Positions 59,075 to 64,000 of a DNA stretch of 64,000 bases are shown one piece after another (within the stretch, counting starts at the first letter, position 1; each line of letters starts with the position of its first letter). This DNA is from Corynebacterium faecale (GTDB lineage Bacteria > Actinomycetota > Actinomycetes > Mycobacteriales > Mycobacteriaceae). The translations under genes were made by a program, and so were the position numbers. Location: NCBI RefSeq assembly GCF_030408735.1, contig NZ_CP047204.1:992001-1056000 (forward strand), given 5' to 3'. Below the pieces are notes generated by a model that did not search any database, was not told the DNA's origin, and was given only the letters and a program-made list of their open reading frames with translations.

Positions 59075-59115
59075 GGCCCGTTGAATCCCCGAAATGTGGG
59101 GTTCAGCGGGCCTTT
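59075..59115 (+). terminator. Intrinsic terminator of typA
   Basis: GGCCCGTTGAATCCCC (59075-59090) pairs with GGGGTTCAGCGGGCC (59098-59112) with one bulge and is followed by TTT. It lies 15 bases after the typA stop. Confidence 0.85.
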
Positions 59116-59152
59116 GCGGTTGTGTCCAGCCCACACAGTAGGATCAACAATC

Positions 59153-60754
59153 GTGAAGAAAAGCCTGCGCATACTGGCACTGGCCATCAGCTCGACCCTG
59201 CTCGGCGGGGCGTTGGTGGCCTGTCAGGCGAGCCCCGGTCCCGCCCCCGTGGAAGAGGTCCCGGAGACCACACAGCAGACCACGCAGCTTGAGTCCACCA
59301 CCACCATGTCCGTGGAACCGGAGGATGAGATCGAACAGGGCCGATCCACGGTCAACATCGGGATTGATCCGCTGCGCAATGGTTTCAACCCGCACCTGAT
59401 GGCGGATGATGCCCAGGTGGTCCGGGATATCTCCGAGCTGGTCCTGCCGAGCACCTTCGACAACGGTGTCATGAACACGGATCTCCTGGTGGCGGCCAAC
59501 GTGGTGGCACCGTCCTCGTCCGCAGTGGCGCAGACCGTCAGCTACACCATCGCCCAGGAGGCACAGTGGAGTGACGGGACTCCCATCACCGGTTCTGACT
59601 TCGAATATCTGCGCCGTTCCATCGTGGACACCCCCGGTACCTTCAACCGCGCGGGTTACCAGGCGATCTCTGCGATCCGGACCTCCGGTGGAGGCAGGAC
59701 GGTGGCCGTTGATTTCACCACACCGGTGGAACAGTGGCAGTCCCTGTTCAACAACCTGCTGCCCAGCCATCTCCTCCTGAGTCAGCAGGACGGGTTCCGC
59801 ACCAGCATGTTTGACTCGATCCCGGCTGCGGGGGGCAGGTACATGGTGCGGTCCATCGACCGGCAGCGCGGCATGATCACCCTCGCCCGCAATGACCGCT
59901 TCTGGGGCGCGCGCCCGGCCCACATTGAATTATTGACCTTCCACGAAGCCCGTTCCACCTCCCGCGCCGGAGAATTCCTCCGCACGGGACAGAGTGCCTT
60001 CATGAACCTGCGTCCCACCGAAACGCTGGTGGACACACTCAGCCTGGTGCCGGGTACCGAGGTGCGCGTCTCTGATACTGACCGCACCCTCGAGGTGGTC
60101 CTCAACACACGGTCCGGGGCGATGGGCACGGCGAAGCGCCGCGCCGGGGTTCTTGAGCTTATCGACGTCCCCCTCACCGCCCGTCTCGCCGCCGGACGCT
60201 CCTCCGAACTGAGTGTTGCTGCGGAAACAGAGTATGTGGTGGCAGATGACGTCGACAAGCAGGAGCTGACCGCAACAACCCCGCTACGCTTCGCCGTGGA
60301 CCCCGCCGATGACCAGGCCGTTGCGGCGGGCCGGACCGTGGTGGACATGCTCGCCGCGGCGGGCATCAAGGCCGTGACCGTTCCCACCGATGTGGCATCA
60401 ATCCTCGCGGAGGGCCTGCCCGCAGGTGATCTGGATGGGGTGATCACCAGAACCAGGAACACCACTGATTCCCTGTCCCTGCTGGAGCGCTACGGTTGTG
60501 ACCTCGCACTCAGTGGTTGGTGTGAGGAGACAACCCAGGATTATCTGGAGCAGGTGCTCGCCGGAGACATTGACTTTGATCCGGACTGGGCCAGGCGGTT
60601 GAATGCACAACAGGCGCTGAGTCTGCCCATCATCACCGAGAACCGGGTGGAGGCGCGCACGGGAGGTATTGTGGGGCCGGCCGGTGATGCGGCGGCCTGG
60701 CCCGGCGGTATCGCGAGCGCACCGAACTGGAGGAAGAATGACACTGAACAATAG
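59153..60754 (+). CDS. lpqW: LpqW-like lipoprotein (solute-binding family 5)
   Basis: 533 residues. Lipobox LVACQ (lipidation at Cys 23-24), then a peptide-binding-protein fold: VNIGIDPLRNGFNPHLMADD, EAQWSDGTPITGSDFEYLRRS, LARNDRFWGARP, TTPLRFAVD. LpqW in mycobacteria controls lipoarabinomannan branching, and the position before mshB matches. A GTG start at 59153 is used, after AGGA. It overlaps mshB by 17 bases, so translation of mshB is coupled. Confidence 0.85.
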   Translation: MKKSLRILALAISSTLLGGALVACQASPGPAPVEEVPETTQQTTQLESTTTMSVEPEDEIEQGRSTVNIGIDPLRNGFNPHLMADDAQVVRDISELVLPSTFDNGVMNTDLLVAANVVAPSSSAVAQTVSYTIAQEAQWSDGTPITGSDFEYLRRSIVDTPGTFNRAGYQAISAIRTSGGGRTVAVDFTTPVEQWQSLFNNLLPSHLLLSQQDGFRTSMFDSIPAAGGRYMVRSIDRQRGMITLARNDRFWGARPAHIELLTFHEARSTSRAGEFLRTGQSAFMNLRPTETLVDTLSLVPGTEVRVSDTDRTLEVVLNTRSGAMGTAKRRAGVLELIDVPLTARLAAGRSSELSVAAETEYVVADDVDKQELTATTPLRFAVDPADDQAVAAGRTVVDMLAAAGIKAVTVPTDVASILAEGLPAGDLDGVITRTRNTTDSLSLLERYGCDLALSGWCEETTQDYLEQVLAGDIDFDPDWARRLNAQQALSLPIITENRVEARTGGIVGPAGDAAAWPGGIASAPNWRKNDTEQ

Positions 60755-61625
60755 CCTGTCCGGATTCCGGGTGGTGGCGGTGCACGCCCACCCCGATGAT
60801 GAGGCGATCACCACCGGTGGCGCCCTGCATCACCTCGCTGCACGCGGGGCTGATGTGACTGTGGTCACCTGCACCCTCGGTGAACAGGGTGAGGTGATCG
60901 GGGATACCTGGCAGCAGTTGGTTAACGGCGACGCCGACCAGCTCGGGGGTTTCCGGATCCATGAGCTGCTCGCCTCACTTGAGATCCTCGGTGTGCGCGG
61001 ACACTTCCTGGGTGGTGCCGGACGCTGGCGTGATTCTGGAATGGTGGGGGACCCGGCCAATGAGCATCCGCGCGCATTCGTGCGTTCCGGGACAGCGGCG
61101 GAGGATCAGCTGGTGTCGGTGTTTGAACAACTGCGCCCGCATCTGGTGATCACCTACGGCCCCGACGGCGGTTATGGCCACCCGGATCACATCCGTGCCC
61201 ATGAGATCACCCACGGCGCCGCTGCCTGCGTGGAGGGCGTCCAACGCATTGCCTGGGCGGTCACCGGGCGCGCAGACCTTGAGGCGGGACTGGATGCCAT
61301 TGAGGCCATTCCGGACGGCTGGCGGGCTCCTGCGGACGGTGAACTGGCCTGCCTGGACCAGGTTGATTATCAAATGCACCTGGATGATCTTGATTATGCC
61401 GCCAAAGTGGAGTCCATGCGGGTACACGCCACCCAGCTGTGGATCGCGGACGGTTCGGTGTCCATCACCAACCCGCGTGCCGCCGTTGCACGGGCAGAAT
61501 CGACGGTGTTCGCCTTAAGTAATCTGATCGCCCAGCCCATCATGCGCAGGGAACATTATCAGTTGGGTGGGGGAGTGGCGTTCCCCACCGGGGCGGCCGA
61601 ACTCACCGATGGTCTGGAGCGCTAG
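60738..61625 (+). CDS. mshB: Mycothiol-biosynthesis deacetylase MshB
   Basis: The 295-residue zinc enzyme removes acetyl from GlcNAc-Ins, the second enzymatic step to mycothiol. Seen: zinc motif VHAHPDDEAITTGG, CTLGEQGEVIG, DPANEHPRAFV, YGPDGGYGHPDHIRAHEIT (catalytic and third zinc ligand, GHPDH), and a C-terminal part that is standard. AGGAAG lies just before the ATG at 60738, inside the end of lpqW. It is a mark of a mycothiol-using actinobacterium. Confidence 0.93.
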   Translation: MTLNNSLSGFRVVAVHAHPDDEAITTGGALHHLAARGADVTVVTCTLGEQGEVIGDTWQQLVNGDADQLGGFRIHELLASLEILGVRGHFLGGAGRWRDSGMVGDPANEHPRAFVRSGTAAEDQLVSVFEQLRPHLVITYGPDGGYGHPDHIRAHEITHGAAACVEGVQRIAWAVTGRADLEAGLDAIEAIPDGWRAPADGELACLDQVDYQMHLDDLDYAAKVESMRVHATQLWIADGSVSITNPRAAVARAESTVFALSNLIAQPIMRREHYQLGGGVAFPTGAAELTDGLER

Positions 61626-61630
61626 TTACC

Positions 61631-62029
61631 GTGGAACGTAATAAGAGTTTCATTCACCGGGGACTATCCCGGGGTGAGGTGATCGGTGGTATTTTCTGGC
61701 TCAGTCTCGCGGCTGGGATATCACTGTTGCTGGAGGTGGTGTACCTGGGGACGTGGATCACACTGCCCGGGGGGATGGCCATGGCGTTCCCGTACACGAT
61801 CATCATCGCGTTCTTCTTCAATATGGTCCTGACCAGGACTTCCATGCTGTGGACCGATAGTAGGCCGGTGGCTGCGATCCCCCTGTTCGTGTGGACCCTG
61901 GGCTTTGCCCTGTTCCTCATCTGGCCCCTGGCGGTGGGGGATCAACTGGTGGGCTCGAACATCCGCTCCGTGCTCCTACTTTTTGTTGGTTTGGCCGGGG
62001 GGATTTGGCCCTTGATGAAGGGCACGTAG
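61631..62029 (+). CDS. Small membrane protein, Rv1171-like by position
   Basis: 132 residues with four hydrophobic helices (GEVIGGIFWLSLAAGISLLLEVVYL, AMAFPYTIIIAFFFNMVL, AAIPLFVWTLGFALFLIWPLAV, SVLLLFVGLAGGIWPLM). Function unknown; the order mshB then this gene, fdxC and dapC recalls M. tuberculosis. A GTG start follows mshB by 5 bases, so it is in the same operon. Confidence 0.78.
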   Translation: MERNKSFIHRGLSRGEVIGGIFWLSLAAGISLLLEVVYLGTWITLPGGMAMAFPYTIIIAFFFNMVLTRTSMLWTDSRPVAAIPLFVWTLGFALFLIWPLAVGDQLVGSNIRSVLLLFVGLAGGIWPLMKGT

Positions 62030-62095
62030 CATAATGAAGCCATTAGGATTGTCATGTTCTTCCATTTATAACGAGCCAGGAGTTTTCGAGTACCA

Positions 62096-62413
62096 ATGAC
62101 CTATACAATCGCACAGCCCTGCGTTGACGTCTTGGACCGTGCCTGCGTTGAAGAGTGCCCCGTCGACTGCATCTACGAAGGCAAGCGCATGCTGTACATC
62201 CACCCGGATGAGTGCGTCGACTGTGGTGCCTGCGAGCCGGCCTGTCCGGTCGAGGCGATCTTCTACGAGGACGATGTTCCAGACGAGTGGCTCGACTACA
62301 ACGATGCCAATGTTGGTTTCTTCGACGATCTCGGTTCCCCGGGTGGCGCGGCGAAGCTCGGACCGCAGGACTTTGATCACCCCCTGATCGCGGCGCTGCC
62401 CCCGCAGGCCTAA
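62096..62413 (+). CDS. fdxC: 7Fe ferredoxin
   Basis: 105 residues. Cysteines: [17 protein letters not shown] at the N-terminus (3Fe-4S/4Fe pattern) and [14 protein letters not shown] (4Fe-4S) at about 40-55, then an acidic C-terminal stretch ([29 protein letters not shown]). This is the 7Fe (FdxC-like) ferredoxin essential in actinobacteria. CAGGAG is about 15 bases before the ATG, a long spacing. Adjacent to dapC as usual. Confidence 0.93.
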   Translation: MTYTIAQPCVDVLDRACVEECPVDCIYEGKRMLYIHPDECVDCGACEPACPVEAIFYEDDVPDEWLDYNDANVGFFDDLGSPGGAAKLGPQDFDHPLIAALPPQA

Positions 62414-62424
62414 TCTGTACATTC

Positions 62425-63537
62425 ATGACCCGTAAACCCCGCACCCCCTTAGCCACCATCCTCCCGGACTTCCCCTGGGATTCACTAGCCTCCGCGAAAG
62501 CACAGGCGAGTGCGCATCCGGATGGCATTGTGAATCTGTCGGTTGGCACCCCGGTTGATCCGGTCGCCCCCGGAATCCAGATCGCGCTTTCGGAGGCCGC
62601 GGGGTTCTCCGGTTACCCGCAGACCATCGGCACCCCCGAACTGCGGTCTGCGATCCGCGCGGCGCTGCTGCGCCGCTACAACATGACAGCGCTTGTCGAC
62701 GCCTCCGTGATCCCCGTGGTGGGCACCAAGGAGGCGATCGCTCTCCTGCCCACGATGCTCGGCCTCTCCGGGCACACCGTGGTGATCCCGGAGATCGCAT
62801 ATCCGACCTATGAGGTCGCCGCGGTGGCCGCCGGTGCGCGGGTACGTCGTTCGGATTCGTTGCTGAAGCTGGGACCCGAGGTCCCGTCACTGATGTTCCT
62901 CAATTCACCGTCCAACCCGACCGGCAAGGTGCTGGGTATTCCACACCTGCGCAAGGTTGTGGAATGGGCGCGGGACAATGACGTGATCATCGCAGCGGAC
63001 GAATGTTACCTGGGTCTGGGCTGGGATGATGACAATGAGCCCGTCTCCATCCTGGACCCGCGGGTCTGCGATGGTGACCACACCAACCTGTTGGCCATCC
63101 ACTCGCTGTCCAAGACCTCCAACATGGCCTCCTACCGCGCTGGATACATCGTGGGGGACACCTCCCTGGTGGGTGAGCTGACCGAAGCACGCAAGAACCT
63201 GGGTCTCATGGTTCCCCACGCCATCCAGCAGGCGATGATCGCCGCGCTCAATGATGATCTGCAGGAGGCGGGGCAGAAGCTGGTGTATGCACGTCGTCGT
63301 TTAGCGCTGATGAAGGCCCTGATCGGGGCGGGTTTCCGCATCGACAATTCCGAGGCTGGTCTCTACCTCTGGGCCACCCGCGATGAGCCCTGCCGGGACA
63401 CGGTGGACTGGTTCGCCGAGCGCGGCATCCTGGTCGCCCCCGGTGACTTCTATGGTCCACGTGGCGCACTTCATGTCCGCGTTGCCCTCACTGAGGTGGA
63501 CGAGCGTATCGAGGCTGCTGTCACACGCCTTTCCTGA
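62425..63537 (+). CDS. dapC: N-succinyldiaminopimelate aminotransferase
   Basis: 370-residue class I/II PLP aminotransferase. Seen: LSVGTPVDPV, GTKEAIALLPTML, SPSNPTGK, ADECYLGL, PLP-lysine SLSKTSNM, RAGYIVG and ALHVRVALT. In corynebacteria the enzyme after fdxC is DapC, which makes N-succinyl-LL-diaminopimelate for lysine and cell-wall synthesis. It starts 11 bases after fdxC. Specificity rests on synteny; a general aminotransferase is the alternative. Confidence 0.9.
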   Translation: MTRKPRTPLATILPDFPWDSLASAKAQASAHPDGIVNLSVGTPVDPVAPGIQIALSEAAGFSGYPQTIGTPELRSAIRAALLRRYNMTALVDASVIPVVGTKEAIALLPTMLGLSGHTVVIPEIAYPTYEVAAVAAGARVRRSDSLLKLGPEVPSLMFLNSPSNPTGKVLGIPHLRKVVEWARDNDVIIAADECYLGLGWDDDNEPVSILDPRVCDGDHTNLLAIHSLSKTSNMASYRAGYIVGDTSLVGELTEARKNLGLMVPHAIQQAMIAALNDDLQEAGQKLVYARRRLALMKALIGAGFRIDNSEAGLYLWATRDEPCRDTVDWFAERGILVAPGDFYGPRGALHVRVALTEVDERIEAAVTRLS

Positions 63538-63608
63538 CGGTTTTATCAACACGCCCGCGAAGGGCTAGGATTGAATCCCTAAAACTGTTTTTTGACATTG
63601 GAAGAGGC

Positions 63609-64000
63609 GTGTTGAGTTCCGAAAAACGTGGCTGGGAAACTCGCCTTCGAAGGACGACCCGACAGTTCCTGAAGTTCGGGTTGGTGGGTGGCTCCGGCAC
63701 CGTGGTAAACCTCCTTGTAGCTGCATTGGCGAAGAAAATCGCAGGCTGGACGAGCGGTATCTCCGAGCACGATCCCTTCATGAATCTCCTGGGTACCGAC
63801 TTCAATATCCGCTGGTATCACGTGTTCATGACCATCGCCTTCCTGGTGGCCAATACGTGGAACTACCAGCTCAACCGCATGTGGACCTTCAAGACAAAGG
63901 AGATGCGGTCCTGGTGGCGCGGTTTCTTCCCCTTTCTGGCGACAGGCCTCGTTGCTTTCATCGTCAGTCAGATTGTGACCACCCTGCTGATGAACCCCAG
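63609..64000 (+). CDS. GtrA-family membrane protein, N-terminal part (cut by window edge)
   Basis: Frame open from the GTG at 63609 (or TTG 63612) to the window end, 130 codons. Seen: FLKFGLVGGSGTVVNLLVAALAKK, HVFMTIAFLVANTWNYQLNRMWTFK and FFPFLATGLVAFIVSQIV. The VGGSGTVVNL and NYQLNRMWTF segments are typical of GtrA proteins, which flip polyprenyl-linked sugars and often serve cell-wall or glycan synthesis. GGAAGAGG lies just upstream. The C-terminal half is not in the window. Confidence 0.82.
   Translation, partial: MLSSEKRGWETRLRRTTRQFLKFGLVGGSGTVVNLLVAALAKKIAGWTSGISEHDPFMNLLGTDFNIRWYHVFMTIAFLVANTWNYQLNRMWTFKTKEMRSWWRGFFPFLATGLVAFIVSQIVTTLLMNP

Noticed and set aside
63538..63608. Possible terminator with T-run (GTTTTTTG) after dapC
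   Set aside because: The preceding stem is only 4-5 bp with mismatches, so I did not call it.

Overview
The window looks like chromosomal DNA of a high-GC Corynebacterium close to C. glutamicum / C. efficiens. The reasons are gene order and content: a NUDIX-regulator-nadA-nadC-nadS NAD operon, a mycothiol gene (mshB) next to an LpqW-like lipoprotein gene, typA, fdxC and dapC as in mycolic-acid actinobacteria, and pobA-pcaK beside a TPP-riboswitch thiamine-uptake operon. These identifications rest on recognising protein motifs and remembered synteny; no database search was possible. No tRNA, rRNA or CRISPR array was seen.

Region 1 (1-18.5 kb). The end of a methyltransferase gene is followed by two short-chain dehydrogenases and a YjdM-like zinc-ribbon protein. 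A complete 991-bp insertion sequence sits exactly in a CTAG tetranucleotide that had supplied the stop codons of two convergent genes. Then come a large low-GC TPM-domain membrane protein with a 90-bp exact tandem duplication, a CsoR/CstR-family repressor lacking the copper-ligand histidine, and the nad operon. A 57-residue cysteine-rich protein follows, preceded by two palindromes of the same type as those in front of the CsoR-like gene. DUF488, DMT-transporter, metallo-hydrolase, VOC and lipoate-ligase genes lead to a stress-like group (ThDP enzyme, zinc alcohol dehydrogenase, CinA-C protein, small acidic protein).

Region 2 (18.5-39 kb) is accessory and catabolic. It has a P450 with its own ferredoxin, ferredoxin reductase and LysR regulator; a Thr-rich surface protein; a CocE-type hydrolase divergent from a metallo-beta-lactamase-fold enzyme; and an L,D-transpeptidase. 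A long leftward operon under a GntR/HutC-type regulator encodes a phosphotriesterase-family hydrolase, a paralogue that has lost most of the metal ligands, a flavin monooxygenase, an HSL-type esterase and two MFS transporters. pobA-pcaK (4-hydroxybenzoate) closes the region.

Region 3 (39-47.5 kb). A TPP riboswitch precedes ykoE-ykoD-ykoC and a translationally coupled small P-loop kinase. Then come a ChaA-type cation antiporter, a PIG-L deacetylase, a UvrA2-type ABC protein and thiol peroxidase.

Region 4 (47.5-64 kb) is mostly housekeeping: membrane and secreted proteins, a PanE-like reductase, a NUDIX protein, an S1 protease, an ArsC-like reductase, a YkvI-like transporter, typA, an lpqW-like gene, mshB, fdxC, dapC and the start of a GtrA-family gene cut by the window edge.

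The best candidates for undescribed biology are the CsoR/CstR-type palindromes shared by 6.4 kb and 10.6 kb, and the GntR-controlled hydrolase/monooxygenase operon with its metal-less phosphotriesterase paralogue.
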